Shown piece after piece: positions 1 through 8,830 of a stretch of 64,000 nt of DNA. The position numbers were made by a program, and so were the translations under genes. The notes beneath the pieces are model-generated. The model saw only the letters and a list, made by a program, of their open reading frames with translations. It was not told the origin of the DNA and ran no database searches. Source of the stretch: Atopobium deltae (lineage in GTDB: Bacteria; Actinomycetota; Coriobacteriia; Coriobacteriales; Atopobiaceae); the NCBI RefSeq assembly GCF_001552785.1, contig NZ_KQ959516.1, positions 151,853 to 215,852 of the forward strand. The letters run 5' to 3'. Position 1 is the first letter of the stretch; each line of letters starts with the position of its first letter.

Positions 1-546
1 TCGCCCTTTGAGCTTTCGGGCGGACAGGCGCGCCTAGCTGCTCTAGCAGGCATTTTAGCCATGCAGCCCAAAATTTTGCTCGTCGACGAGCCGACGGCTG
101 GCCTCGATCCCAAAGGCCGCCGAGAAGTGTTGCGTCTGCTCAAGCGCATTCATGCGGCGGGCACGACCTTGGTGCATATCACGCATGCCATGGAAGAAGC
201 AGCGTGCGCCGAGAAGATCATCGTTTTGAATCAATCTCGCATTTTGATGCAGGGCACGCCACAAGAAATTTTTACCCCCGCATACCAGGCACTGCTCACC
301 AAAAATGGCCTCGATTTGCCCGAGCCGTTGCTCTTTGCACAACGCCTTAACGAAAAGTGTGGGCGCGAGGTGCTCGGGCAGACGTTATCGCTCAGCGAAC
401 TTATCGCTAGCATTACGGATTACGTGCGAACCCCAGGTGATGCGCGTGCTGCAGACGCCAAACGAACCCCAGGTGATGCACGGGGCGCGAGCGGCGTGCG
501 TGCCGCAGAAGGAACGCGACCTGCGGGAGGTAAGCCGCGTGGGTGA
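1..546 (+). CDS. ecfA: ECF transporter ATPase, 5'-truncated
   Basis: ATP-hydrolysing subunit of an energy-coupling-factor vitamin/metal importer, on the cytoplasmic face of the membrane. The reading frame is open from base 1, so the N-terminus and Walker A lie outside the window. Visible are the ABC signature LSGGQ (residues 6-10 of the fragment), Walker B ILLVDEPTAGLDP and the switch His in LVHITHAMEEA. After the ABC fold comes a roughly 40-residue Ala/Arg/Gly-rich tail (RTPGDARAAD type) containing a 12-residue duplication. The TGA stop (544-546) lies inside the next gene's start region, so this gene and the EcfT gene are translationally coupled. The substrate-binding S component is not in view, so the substrate is unknown. 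Whether the full protein holds one or two ABC domains cannot be seen. Confidence 0.9.
   Translation, partial: SPFELSGGQARLAALAGILAMQPKILLVDEPTAGLDPKGRREVLRLLKRIHAAGTTLVHITHAMEEAACAEKIIVLNQSRILMQGTPQEIFTPAYQALLTKNGLDLPEPLLFAQRLNEKCGREVLGQTLSLSELIASITDYVRTPGDARAADAKRTPGDARGASGVRAAEGTRPAGGKPRG
427..479 (+). repeat. 17-bp direct repeat, 36-bp period, in ecfA tail
   Basis: The word CGAACCCCAGGTGATGC occurs at 427-443 and again at 463-479, in frame, so the peptide RTPGDAR is duplicated. It falls in the low-complexity C-terminal tail and looks like a recent in-frame tandem duplication. Confidence 0.8.
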
Positions 547-1360
547 AAAACTGCAGCTCGGAGCCTATATACAAACCGACTCGTGGATGACGCGTCTTGA
601 TGGGCGCACCAAACTTGTGGTTGGTCTTATCTACATGATCAGCGTGCTTTTTATTCAAACGCCGTTACAGCTAGCGCTGGGCTTGATCGGTGCTTTCGGA
701 CTCATCCTCCTTGCCAAGCTGCCCATAAAAAGCGTGCTGTGCGCTATTCGACCCGCCGTGAGTATGCTTTTGATTTTGGGTCTTTACAACCTGCTCATTG
801 TTGCGCGTGGAGACGTGCTTGTGCAGCTCGGTTTTATTCGCATCACGACGCAGGGCCTGCATATCGCCGTAATTTTTTCACTGCGCATGGTCGGGGCGCT
901 GATTTGCGCGGCCGTTCTGTTTTTGACCACCACACCCACGCAGGTCACCGACGCGTTCGAAAAACTGTTGCAGCCGTTTGCTCGCTTTGGCCTTCCCGCC
1001 CGCGAGCTCGCACTGATCTTATCGCTTATGCTGCGCTTCATTCCCCTACTCGCCTATGAGGCCATGCTCATTAAGGATGCCCAGGCCATGCGTGGTGCCG
1101 AACGAGAAGGAGCTTCGTTTGCGCAAAAATTGCAAGCGCTCAAGGCATTTTTAATTGCGCTGCTCAGTAGCTCTTTGCGCCATGCCCACGGACTTGCACG
1201 AAGCCTTGATGCGCGCTGCTACGAGAGCGGCTCGCTGCGCACGCATTACAAACCCTCCAGCTATCATGTACAGGATGGCATTGCATATGCGATGTTGGTT
1301 ATCTACCTCGCTGGTCTTATCGGCACGGGTGCCGTGGGCGCTTTTGGGCTGTGGCTATAA
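539..1360 (+). CDS. ecfT: ECF transporter transmembrane protein EcfT
   Basis: Membrane coupling subunit that links ATPase movement to the S component. I start it at GTG 539 (273 aa, the usual EcfT size) because GGGAGG sits 8 nt upstream; upstream in-frame codons encode only a shadow of ecfA. The start overlaps the ecfA stop by 8 nt. Several hydrophobic helices are seen (VVGLIYMISVLFI; LALGLIGAFGLILLAKL). Two coupling-helix motifs of the Ala-Arg-Gly type follow: AMRGA near residue 187 and LDARCY near residue 228. A C-terminal helix ends the protein. Likely co-transcribed with the ATPase before it. A second, independent EcfT is encoded at 46290-47111. Confidence 0.9.
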   Translation: MGEKLQLGAYIQTDSWMTRLDGRTKLVVGLIYMISVLFIQTPLQLALGLIGAFGLILLAKLPIKSVLCAIRPAVSMLLILGLYNLLIVARGDVLVQLGFIRITTQGLHIAVIFSLRMVGALICAAVLFLTTTPTQVTDAFEKLLQPFARFGLPARELALILSLMLRFIPLLAYEAMLIKDAQAMRGAEREGASFAQKLQALKAFLIALLSSSLRHAHGLARSLDARCYESGSLRTHYKPSSYHVQDGIAYAMLVIYLAGLIGTGAVGAFGLWL

Positions 1361-1436
1361 ACGCTCGGTCGTTGTCTATAGACGTGCAACGGGCGCGACA
1401 ACGCCGAGGTTGTGATCACGAGTGCGCAACCTACAC

Positions 1437-2465
1437 CTATAAACGTGCGGCGATATCGTAAATAAGACGCTCGGACTTATCCCAGCCCAAGCACGCGTCC
1501 GTAATCGATTTACCAAAGACGCCGCCGTCAACGGGCTGATTGCCGTCCTCAAGATAGCTCTCAATCATAAAGCCGCGGAACAGGTGCGCCACTTTCGAGG
1601 AGCGATGCATGCTGTCCAACACCTCATCACAAATGCGAATTTGCTCGAGGGGGCGCTTGCCAGAGTTGTCATGGTTGCAGTCGATAATGACGGTGGGATT
1701 GATATAGGTGTCGGTCGTGTAATTCTCGAACAGACGCTCGAGATGCTCGTAGTGATAATTTGCGTGGGTGCGTCCGTCCGATCCAATATAGCCGCGCAAA
1801 ATCGCGTGCACCAAAGGATTGCCTGTTGTTTTGACTTCCCAGTTTCGATAGATGAACATTTGCGGCTGCTGAGCTGCATAAATGGAGTTGAGCATCACGC
1901 TCATGCTGCCGCCCGTTGGATTTTTCATGCCCACGGGGTAGGGTACGCCGCTGGCCACCAGGCGATGCTCCTGATTTTCGACCGAACGCGCGCCTACCGC
2001 CAAGTAAGAAAGCAGGTCATTGAGCACCTGATAGTTGGACGGATACAACATCTCGTCAGCGGTAAACAGCCCCGTCTCTTCAATCACGCGCAGATGCATA
2101 TGACGAATAGCTTTGATGCCTTCGAGCAGGTCATCGCCCGCTAGCGGATTGGGATTATGCAGCAAGCCCTTGTAGCCCGTGCCCTTCGTACGCGGCTTGT
2201 TGGTATAGACACGCGGGATAATGACGAGTTTATCGGCAACTTTTTCGGCAACCTTGGCAAGGCGACCCATGTATTCCAGCACAGCATCCTCGCGATCGGC
2301 CGAACAGGGTCCCATGATCAGCAGTTTGCGCGGATCTTCTCCTCTAAAAATGGCAGCAACCGTTTGGTCAAACTCGCGCTTTTTTTGTGCCATCGTGGCC
2401 GATAAGGGCATCTGCTCGCGAATTTCTTGTGGGATGGGGAGCCTTCGTAAAAAATCAAATGCCAT
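1437..2465 (-). CDS. aroF: 3-deoxy-7-phosphoheptulonate synthase (DAHP synthase, type I)
   Basis: Condenses phosphoenolpyruvate and erythrose 4-phosphate, the first step of the shikimate pathway, in the cytoplasm. The 342-aa length matches the AroF/G/H class. Motifs include IMGPCSADRE near residue 50, the PEP-binding PRVYTNKPRTKGTGYKG stretch, SVENQEHRLVASG, MKNPTGGS and the metal-binding VIIDCNHDNSGK. Start ATG 2463-2465 has an AGGCGAGG ribosome-binding site. It is transcribed alone, convergent with ecfT and divergent from galE. Which of AroF, G or H it matches in feedback specificity cannot be told, so the symbol is generic. Confidence 0.93.
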   Translation of the reverse strand: MAFDFLRRLPIPQEIREQMPLSATMAQKKREFDQTVAAIFRGEDPRKLLIMGPCSADREDAVLEYMGRLAKVAEKVADKLVIIPRVYTNKPRTKGTGYKGLLHNPNPLAGDDLLEGIKAIRHMHLRVIEETGLFTADEMLYPSNYQVLNDLLSYLAVGARSVENQEHRLVASGVPYPVGMKNPTGGSMSVMLNSIYAAQQPQMFIYRNWEVKTTGNPLVHAILRGYIGSDGRTHANYHYEHLERLFENYTTDTYINPTVIIDCNHDNSGKRPLEQIRICDEVLDSMHRSSKVAHLFRGFMIESYLEDGNQPVDGGVFGKSITDACLGWDKSERLIYDIAARL

Positions 2466-2766
2466 GAGCGCCTCGCCTTGTTACGTTCACATCACAACCA
2501 GCCACGTTTCGCAAAAGCAAGCAACGCACGTCTATACAGGTTCATGCCGGCTATGAATAAAATTTGCATAAATTTGACAATCCTGATGCATACTATCACT
2601 TCATGAACTCCGCACATGCGCAATTCACGTAGGTCACGTATACTTGCAAAGAAACGTTAACACTCGCGGCGTTTCACACGCTGGCGGCGCGTACGAGGCG
2701 GCACCAGGCATCACGCCTCGCGAGCGCGATACGTGATGCCTCACACAACACTTCACGGAGGAGCCT
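2466..2766. other. Divergent intergenic region aroF/galE
   Basis: About 300 bp between two divergent starts. It contains a TTGACA at 2574-2579 and TATACT at 2639-2644, but I could not pair either with a well-spaced partner, so no promoter is claimed. The only clear structure is the dyad listed separately at 2707-2740. Confidence 0.5.
2707..2740. promoter_or_regulatory. 9-bp inverted repeat in galE leader
   Basis: GGCATCACG at 2707-2715 and CGTGATGCC at 2732-2740 are perfect inverted copies separated by 16 nt, ending 26 nt before the galE start. It may be an operator or a 5'-UTR hairpin. No run of T follows, so it is not a typical terminator. Confidence 0.5.
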
Positions 2767-3825
2767 ATGGATGCTTTGAGCGCTTTTGATTCGCAAGATT
2801 GTATTTTAGTGACGGGCGGTGCCGGGTTTATCGGCAGTCACACCGTCGTTGAACTGCTGCAACACAAGGTGAAAGTCGTCATCGTGGATGACCTTTCAAA
2901 CGCAAGCAAAAAAGTGCTCGAGCGCATACATACCATCGTAGGCGACGAGGCGTTTTCGCTCCTGACGTTTTACCAAGCCGACGTATGCGACAAGCAGGCA
3001 TTGAGCGCCATTTTTGACGCGCACCCCGTCACGGCGGTTATTCATTTTGCAGGCTTTAAGGCGGTGGGCGAATCGGTTTCCAAACCCATCGAATACTACA
3101 CGAACAACCTTTCCAGCACCTTGACACTGGTCGATGTCATGCGCGCACACAGCTGCAAGTCGATTATCTTCTCGAGCTCGGCGACCGTTTACGGCGACCC
3201 CGACTCGCTGCCCTTAACCGAGCAGAGCCCCAAGAAGAGTGCCACCAACCCCTACGGTTGGACCAAGTGGATGATCGAGCAGATTTTGACCGACCTTCAC
3301 ATGGCTGACGAGAGCTGGAATGTCGTCTTGCTGCGCTACTTCAACCCCATTGGCGCGCACCCGTCGGGCCTTATGGGCGAAGATCCTAAGGGTATTCCCA
3401 ACAACCTTGTCCCCTACGTGGCGCAGGTGGCTGTCGGCAAGCGCGAGGCTACGCACGTCTTTGGCAACGATTATCCCACCCCCGACGGAACGGGCGTGCG
3501 CGACTACATCCACGTCTGCGACCTGGGCACGGGCCACGTTGCCGCGCTGCGCTGGATGAAAGGCCGCCATGGCGTCGAGGTGTTTAACCTCGGCACTGGC
3601 CAGGGAAGCTCCGTGTTGGATGTCATTTCGTCCTTCTCGAAAGCCTGTGGCAAAGAAATCCCCTACGTCATCGACCCACGCCGTCCCGGCGACGTCGCGA
3701 CCAATTATGCCCAATGCGACAAGGCCAAAGACCTGATGGGCTGGCAAGCGCAGTACAACCTTGATGACATGTGCCGCGATTCGTGGAACTGGCAATCGCA
3801 TAATCCCGATGGTTATGAAGGATAA
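2767..3825 (+). CDS. galE: UDP-glucose 4-epimerase
   Basis: Interconverts UDP-glucose and UDP-galactose for glycan synthesis. It is a short-chain dehydrogenase fold of 352 aa. It has the NAD-binding VTGGAGFIGSHT near residues 16-27, the SSSATVYG active-site strand and the catalytic NPYGWTKWM (Tyr-x3-Lys) near residue 160. The substrate loop RYFNPIGAHPSGLMGEDP is also present. Start ATG 2767 has a GGAGGA site 5 nt upstream. It is followed within 5 nt by the prenyl synthase gene, so the two are probably one operon. Confidence 0.95.
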   Translation: MDALSAFDSQDCILVTGGAGFIGSHTVVELLQHKVKVVIVDDLSNASKKVLERIHTIVGDEAFSLLTFYQADVCDKQALSAIFDAHPVTAVIHFAGFKAVGESVSKPIEYYTNNLSSTLTLVDVMRAHSCKSIIFSSSATVYGDPDSLPLTEQSPKKSATNPYGWTKWMIEQILTDLHMADESWNVVLLRYFNPIGAHPSGLMGEDPKGIPNNLVPYVAQVAVGKREATHVFGNDYPTPDGTGVRDYIHVCDLGTGHVAALRWMKGRHGVEVFNLGTGQGSSVLDVISSFSKACGKEIPYVIDPRRPGDVATNYAQCDKAKDLMGWQAQYNLDDMCRDSWNWQSHNPDGYEG

Positions 3826-3829
3826 AGTC

Positions 3830-5074
3830 GTGTCTGACGAGAAGACCGCACAGGTTGGCAAAAAGATCGATGGCGCTGCAGTGGGCGGCGCGATGGCTGG
3901 CGAGAAGTTCGACGGCGTTGCAGCAGACAGCGTGGCAGCTGGTGGCGGAGCGGGCAACAGCAATAACCTTTTTGTCAGCTGGCTTTTGGCACAGCAAGCG
4001 CTGATCGAGCACGCCATGCTTGAAGGGCTTCCGACTGCCTCACAGCACGCGCCGCGTAGCACCGAGCGTGATCTCGAGCAGTTTTTGTATGATCCTCTGC
4101 GCGCATTTATTCACGATGGTGGCAAACGCACACGCCCTGCCCTGTGTCTTCTCGGGAGCTTGCTGCCACAAAAGAACGGCGTTGCGAACGTCAGTGCAAG
4201 CGCCGATGCGGGTGACGCAGATCAGCGCTTGGTGCAGGTACTTGACTGCGCCTGCGCCTTTGAGGATTTTCAATCCGCGGCACTTATCCACGATGACATT
4301 GCTGACCAAAGCGAAAAACGTCGTGGACAACCTTGCATGTATCACACCCAGGGCACGGGTGTTGCCTTAAACGTGGGTGATCTGGCACTTATTAGCGTCA
4401 TACAGCGCATCGTCAAGTCAGCAACGATCGCCGACGATGTTAAACTCAAGCTCATCGATCTTATCGCCACGACAGAGCAACTCACCATCGAGGGCCAAGC
4501 GCTTGATTTGGGCTGGGCGCGTGACGGTCGTTGGGATATTACTGAAGAGGACTATCTCTACATGGCCCGTCACAAAACCGCCTATTATTCGGCAGCAGCA
4601 CCGCTGGTAGCAGGTGCGCTGTGTGCGGGTGCCACGCAGGAGCAATGCGAAAGTCTGCAGAACTTCGGTCTTCAAGCGGGCCTGGCATTTCAGCTTCAAG
4701 ACGATCTTCTGAACCTTATTGGTGACCCCAACAAGCAGGGCAAAGATTGGCGCAGCGACATCACCGAAGCCAAGCGCACGCTGGTTGTCGTACGAGCCCT
4801 CACGCAGTTTGCGCAGACCTCACGCACGCAGGCAAAACGTGCGCGCCTGATCGAACTTCTCGACAGCAATACTGCCGATCCAGATAAGCTGGCCGAGGCC
4901 GTCGAACTGCTAGAAGAAGCGGGGAGCATCAAGTATGTACAAAACTATGCACACCAGCTCATTTGCCAGACAAAAGCGCAGCTCACACAAGCTACTGATG
5001 CGCACGGTTTTAACCAAAACGCCACCGACATACTGCTTGCCATGGCTGACTTTTTTATAGAACGTGTTGACTAG
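3830..5074 (+). CDS. Polyprenyl diphosphate synthase
   Basis: Builds isoprenoid chains (quinone side chains or lipid carriers) from isopentenyl diphosphate. Chosen start is GTG 3830, with GAAGGA 7-8 nt upstream; in-frame ATGs at 3809 and 3815 overlap galE and lack a site. The first Asp-rich motif is DDIAD in AALIHDDIADQSEKRRGQP, preceded by DGGKRTRPALCLLG. The second is DDLLN in FQLQDDLLNLIGDP. The 414-aa length exceeds the usual 300-340. The excess is mainly an Ala/Gly-rich N-terminal extension (residues about 1-45) plus a short insertion after LLPQK. Chain length cannot be read confidently. The extension's DNA carries two copies of the CGAGAAG word. Confidence 0.85.
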   Translation: MSDEKTAQVGKKIDGAAVGGAMAGEKFDGVAADSVAAGGGAGNSNNLFVSWLLAQQALIEHAMLEGLPTASQHAPRSTERDLEQFLYDPLRAFIHDGGKRTRPALCLLGSLLPQKNGVANVSASADAGDADQRLVQVLDCACAFEDFQSAALIHDDIADQSEKRRGQPCMYHTQGTGVALNVGDLALISVIQRIVKSATIADDVKLKLIDLIATTEQLTIEGQALDLGWARDGRWDITEEDYLYMARHKTAYYSAAAPLVAGALCAGATQEQCESLQNFGLQAGLAFQLQDDLLNLIGDPNKQGKDWRSDITEAKRTLVVVRALTQFAQTSRTQAKRARLIELLDSNTADPDKLAEAVELLEEAGSIKYVQNYAHQLICQTKAQLTQATDAHGFNQNATDILLAMADFFIERVD

Positions 5075-5154
5075 TGGCTGAAGCGCACAGAGATTTGACT
5101 AGCATGAACTACACTAGGTATGTACTTACGTGCCTAATGTGCTAAGGAGGAGTA

Positions 5155-6066
5155 ATGGACCCCGTTCACGAAGGTATGAGTGGAGCAGCTGTAGAAGATA
5201 TTCAAGAACGTCTTGAGCAGCTCGGCTACAGCATCGATGCGCAGGAGCATCAGGACAAAACATTTGGCTCTTCTACAGCCACGGCGGTAACGCGCTTCAG
5301 ACTCGATCACGATTTGGGGCTTTCGAGCGAGGTCGATACCGCGTGCTGGGCACAACTCGTTGACGAAAGCTGGGAATTTGGTGAGCGCACCTTGTACCTG
5401 CGCCTTCCCAATTTTCACGGGCGCGACATTATGATGCTGCAGGAGCGCTTAAACGTGCTCGGCTTTTCGTGTGGGACGCCCGACGGCTATTACGGCGTGC
5501 ATACCGAGGCAGCCGTCAAGCAATTCCAAGAAAACATTGGCCTTATGGCTGACGGTATGGCATTTTCGGACACCTTCGATGCGATTAAGCGCTTGCATCA
5601 CGTGTGGTCGGGCAAACCCGCAAACGGTCCGCATCCGCAGCTTGGCACGGGTTTTGCACGCGCAGCATCCGTACTCGAAAATCTGCACTTCGCTTTGAGT
5701 GCCGATGACCCCATTTCGCGCAATATCGTAGGACGCTTGTGTAACCTTGCACAGGCCACGGTTACCGATGCTGACATTGAAGTGCTCGACAATCTCGAGA
5801 ATCTTGCACAGCAACAAAAACCTGTCTTTTTGCTCTCCCCCAACACGGCAGTGGCTTCCGTTGGCATCGCCAACGTCGAGGTCGACGACCTCGAAACCCT
5901 CCCGCAGCGTATTCGTACGGCATACGAGAGCGCCCAGTCTTCTCATCCGCTTATCCGTTTGCAGCTGCCCGTGGCCGCCGAGTATAACGGTACGTTTTCG
6001 GCTTCCGATGCACAGACCTTGGCCATTATGCTGCTGGACGCCATTTGCGAAGCATTTGCCCAATAG
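5155..6066 (+). CDS. Peptidoglycan-binding (PG_binding_1) repeat protein
   Basis: Two PG_binding_1-type repeats are visible. Residues about 6-65 run EGMSGAAVEDIQERLEQLGY to DTACWAQLVDES. Residues about 80-150 run GRDIMMLQERLNVLGF, then PDGYYGVHTEAAVKQFQ. Both show the D/G-x-V-x-x-L-Q-x-x-L-x-x-L-G pattern. The remaining 150 residues contain no motif I recognise and no hydrolase residues are evident. There is no signal peptide, which is odd for a wall-binding module; it may be cytoplasmic or exported differently. Strong site AAGGAGGAG before ATG 5155. In related genomes such modules are often fused to amidases, but none is seen here. Confidence 0.75.
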   Translation: MDPVHEGMSGAAVEDIQERLEQLGYSIDAQEHQDKTFGSSTATAVTRFRLDHDLGLSSEVDTACWAQLVDESWEFGERTLYLRLPNFHGRDIMMLQERLNVLGFSCGTPDGYYGVHTEAAVKQFQENIGLMADGMAFSDTFDAIKRLHHVWSGKPANGPHPQLGTGFARAASVLENLHFALSADDPISRNIVGRLCNLAQATVTDADIEVLDNLENLAQQQKPVFLLSPNTAVASVGIANVEVDDLETLPQRIRTAYESAQSSHPLIRLQLPVAAEYNGTFSASDAQTLAIMLLDAICEAFAQ

Positions 6067-6163
6067 GCTCCCGTGCGCTCTCACACGCATTCGTCCTCAT
6101 GCAGCAACAACGCAAACCTGCGCCTCGAGGGCAAATTTCAAGCAATAAGTTTTCGTGAAGATC

Positions 6164-6192
6164 TGGTCAGAATCGTTTTTGTCGTATACACT
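6164..6192 (+). promoter_or_regulatory. Candidate sigma-70 promoter for tRNA-Gln
   Basis: TGGTCA (6164-6169), 17-nt spacer, TACACT (6187-6192). A start about 7 nt downstream would put initiation just before the tRNA at 6208. Each hexamer matches consensus at only about four of six positions. Confidence 0.4.
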
Positions 6193-6207
6193 ATAGTTCG
6201 CGCGCAC

Positions 6208-6282
6208 TGGGGTATCGTCCAATGGTTAAGACACGGGTTTTTGGTGCCTGTAATGGGGGTTCGACTCCCTCTACCCCAGCCA
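6208..6282 (+). tRNA. tRNA-Gln (UUG anticodon)
   Basis: Acceptor arms TGGGGTA (6208-6214) and TACCCCA (6272-6278) pair perfectly. The T arm reads GGGGGTTCGACTCCC. The anticodon arm is CGGGT-TTTTGGT-GCCTG, giving anticodon TTG, which reads CAA (Gln). The discriminator is G 6279 and the 3' CCA is encoded (6280-6282). It sits alone 60 bp upstream of glmU and may be co-transcribed with it. Confidence 0.93.
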
Positions 6283-6341
6283 ATCGCTTTGGCTTTTAAA
6301 CCATTTGTAAACCATGACGTAGGTAATGGAGGCATCTTCTT

Positions 6342-7823
6342 ATGCCACTCACCGCGATAATCCTTGCAGCTGGCGAGGGTACGCGCATGAAATCTCGTCA
6401 TCCCAAAGTTATGCACAAACTTCTTGATAAGCCCCTCGTTGGATGGGTTGTTGACGCCGCTCGCCGTGCCGGAAGCGACCGCATTATTGTGGTTGTTGGT
6501 CATGGTGCAGCTGAAGTAAAAGCATACCTTGGCAACGACGACGTCGAATTTGTCGAGCAGACTCAACAGCTCGGCACAGGTCATGCTGTACGCTGCGTTT
6601 TTGACGCCTTGTATGCCACAACTGCCGAGAAGACCGACGAGGTCGCAACCACAACTGGTGTTGCTGTCGTAGGCGCATCCACCGCCGCGACCACCGACCC
6701 CGCCGCGCGTGCCGCCGACGAGCACATCGTCGTACTCTATGGCGACACGCCGCTCGTGCGCCCCGAAACCATACGCACGCTCGTACAAACCACCACCGAA
6801 CAACACTACGCCTGCTCGGTGCTCACGATGCTCCCACCCGATCCTGCGGGCTACGGTCGCATCGCCTATAAAGATGGGCAGCTCCACGTCATTATCGAAG
6901 ATAAGGACTGTAGCGACGAACAGCGCCAGACGCTGCGCGAATGCAACTCGGGCCTATACTGCTTTAAGGCTAGCGAGCTTGCACAAGGTATCCAGCAGCT
7001 TTCCTGCAACAACGCTCAGCACGAATATTATTTGACTGACATGGTTGGATATCTCGTGAATAAACACGAGCGCCTGCAGTCGGTATGCTGCGACGATTAC
7101 AAAGAACTTCTCGGCGTTAATTCGCGCACTCAGCTGGCACAAGCAGCAAAGATCATGCAAACGCGCATTAACGAGTATCACATGAATCGCGGAGTAAGCA
7201 TGCTTGACCCCTCGACGGTTTGGATTGGCGCCGACGTTAAGATCGGGCAAGACACCGAAATTCTGCCCAACAGTATTCTTTTTGGCGACACTCGCGTAGG
7301 AAGCGAATGCACCATCGGCCCCAACACGCGCTTGATAAACTCCCAGGTTGGAGACGAGTGCCTCGTTGACGAGAGCGTTGTAGTTGACTCGCGTATCGAC
7401 AATAAGGTGTCCTGCGGTCCGCGCGCATATCTGCGTGGCCATACGCATCTTAAGGATCGCGCAAAAGCAGGAACCCACGTTGAGCTCAAGAATTCCACCG
7501 TTGGAGAAGGTTCCAAGGTTCCGCACCTTTCGTATATTGGCGACACGACCATGGGAAGTGGCGTTAATATAGGAGGCGGGTCTATTACCTGCAATTATGA
7601 CGGCGTTCACAAACACAAGACCATAATTGGAGACAACGCTTTTATTGGTTCGGATACCATGATGGTCGCCCCCGTAAACATTGGTGCGGGCGCCATGACT
7701 GGTGCAAGCTCGTGTATTTACAAAGATGTACCGGCCGACGCTTTGGCAATTGAGCGCTCGGAAGAAGTCATAAAGGAAGGCTTTGCTAAGACAAAGCGGG
7801 CAAAACTCGAGAAAGGGCATTAG
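6342..7823 (+). CDS. glmU: Bifunctional GlmU: GlcNAc-1-P uridyltransferase / GlcN-1-P acetyltransferase
   Basis: Makes UDP-GlcNAc, precursor of peptidoglycan and wall glycans. The N-terminal pyrophosphorylase domain has LAAGEGTRMKS (residues 8-18), QLGTGHA and LYGDTPL. The C-terminal half is a left-handed beta helix of hexapeptide repeats (IGPNTRL, VGDECLV, IGGGSITCNYDG). The conserved NYDG and IGSDTMMVAPVNIG stretches are present. GGAGG lies 9-10 nt before ATG 6342. An insertion of about 34 residues (about 92-125, Thr/Ala-rich, with AEKTDEVATTTG) interrupts the uridyltransferase domain just before LYGD, explaining 493 aa against the usual 450-460. prs follows after 3 nt, so they are one operon. 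Confidence 0.95.
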   Translation: MPLTAIILAAGEGTRMKSRHPKVMHKLLDKPLVGWVVDAARRAGSDRIIVVVGHGAAEVKAYLGNDDVEFVEQTQQLGTGHAVRCVFDALYATTAEKTDEVATTTGVAVVGASTAATTDPAARAADEHIVVLYGDTPLVRPETIRTLVQTTTEQHYACSVLTMLPPDPAGYGRIAYKDGQLHVIIEDKDCSDEQRQTLRECNSGLYCFKASELAQGIQQLSCNNAQHEYYLTDMVGYLVNKHERLQSVCCDDYKELLGVNSRTQLAQAAKIMQTRINEYHMNRGVSMLDPSTVWIGADVKIGQDTEILPNSILFGDTRVGSECTIGPNTRLINSQVGDECLVDESVVVDSRIDNKVSCGPRAYLRGHTHLKDRAKAGTHVELKNSTVGEGSKVPHLSYIGDTTMGSGVNIGGGSITCNYDGVHKHKTIIGDNAFIGSDTMMVAPVNIGAGAMTGASSCIYKDVPADALAIERSEEVIKEGFAKTKRAKLEKGH

Positions 7824-7826
7824 TCT

Positions 7827-8822
7827 ATGTACGAAAATCTGTGTCAGCCCATGAGCAGAGAGAAAAAAATCAAACTCTACACCGGCACTGGCAATCCCGT
7901 ACTAGCTCAACGTATTGCAAATGTCTTGCACCTCGGACTTTCCGGTCTTCGTATCGAGAAGTTCGCGAATGGGGAAATTTACGCACGCTTCGAAGAGACC
8001 GTACGCGGCAGCGAGGTATTTTTCATTCAATCCATTGCGGGCCAAAACGTTAACGACCTGATTATGGAAACGCTCATTGTTGCAGATGCAGCGCATCGTG
8101 CTTCGGCTTCCAACTTCACCGCGGTTATCCCCCACTACGGTTATGCTCGTCAGGATCGCAAGGCAGCAAGCCGCGAGCCCATTACCGCGCGCCTCGTGGC
8201 AAACCTGCTTGAAGCTGCAGGTATTGACCGTATTATTACCCTTGACCTGCACTCGGGTCAGATTCAGGGCTTCTTCGACATTCCCGTCACGCACTTGACG
8301 GCGTTGTATCAATTTGGTGACTACTTTAAGACCAAAAACTTTGACTGGAACAACACGGTGGTTGTTTCGCCCGACATGGGTCGCGCAAAAGTTGCTAAAA
8401 AGCTTTCCGATTATTTGGGTTGCGAGGTTGCTATTGCCCACAAGAGTCGCCCCAGTCATAACGCTGCCGAGGTCATGGGTATTATCGGCAATATTAAGGG
8501 TCGTACCTGCATTATTAATGACGACATGATCGACACGGCGGGCACCCTGTGCGGCTCCATCACCAAGCTCAAAGAGATGGGCGCTGGCGACATTTATGTC
8601 TGCGCCACACACGGCGTTTTTTCGGGTCAGGCCATCGAGCGCCTCGAAAATGCCCCTATCGAGGAGTGCGTCGTAACGGATGCTATCCCCTGCTCGATTG
8701 CCAACACCGAGGACTCGAAGATTAAATCCATTTCGGTCGCGCAAGAGCTTGCTGATGCCATTTATGCCGTCTATGCCGATAAGACCGTCAGTGGTGTTCA
8801 CGGCGGAAACTCCGAAATGTAA
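7827..8822 (+). CDS. prs: Ribose-phosphate pyrophosphokinase
   Basis: Makes PRPP from ribose 5-phosphate and ATP for nucleotide, His and Trp synthesis. The 331 aa include the N-terminal KLYTGTGNPVLAQRIAN (in place of the common SGxxxxxLA) and the ATP-site HYGYARQDRK. The metal-binding LDLHSGQIQGFFD and the PRPP loop INDDMIDTAGT near residues 230-240 follow. ATG 7827 has AAAGGG upstream; a second ATG at 7851 would give the more usual N-terminus. It lies 3 nt after glmU, a common pairing because both feed nucleotide-sugar and nucleotide supply. Confidence 0.95.
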   Translation: MYENLCQPMSREKKIKLYTGTGNPVLAQRIANVLHLGLSGLRIEKFANGEIYARFEETVRGSEVFFIQSIAGQNVNDLIMETLIVADAAHRASASNFTAVIPHYGYARQDRKAASREPITARLVANLLEAAGIDRIITLDLHSGQIQGFFDIPVTHLTALYQFGDYFKTKNFDWNNTVVVSPDMGRAKVAKKLSDYLGCEVAIAHKSRPSHNAAEVMGIIGNIKGRTCIINDDMIDTAGTLCGSITKLKEMGAGDIYVCATHGVFSGQAIERLENAPIEECVVTDAIPCSIANTEDSKIKSISVAQELADAIYAVYADKTVSGVHGGNSEM

Positions 8823-8830
8823 TTATTGCA

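Noticed and set aside
305-538. Upstream extension of the first EcfT frame to ATG 305
   Set aside because: It overlaps ecfA in another frame; GTG 539 has a good ribosome-binding site and gives the family length.
3214-4062. Long open frame on the - strand opposite galE and the prenyl synthase
   Set aside because: Low-complexity antisense frame with no ribosome-binding site; the + strand genes here have clear family motifs.
6138-6887. 249-codon - strand frame over tRNA-Gln and glmU
   Set aside because: It crosses the tRNA and is antisense to the glmU insertion; no protein family seen.
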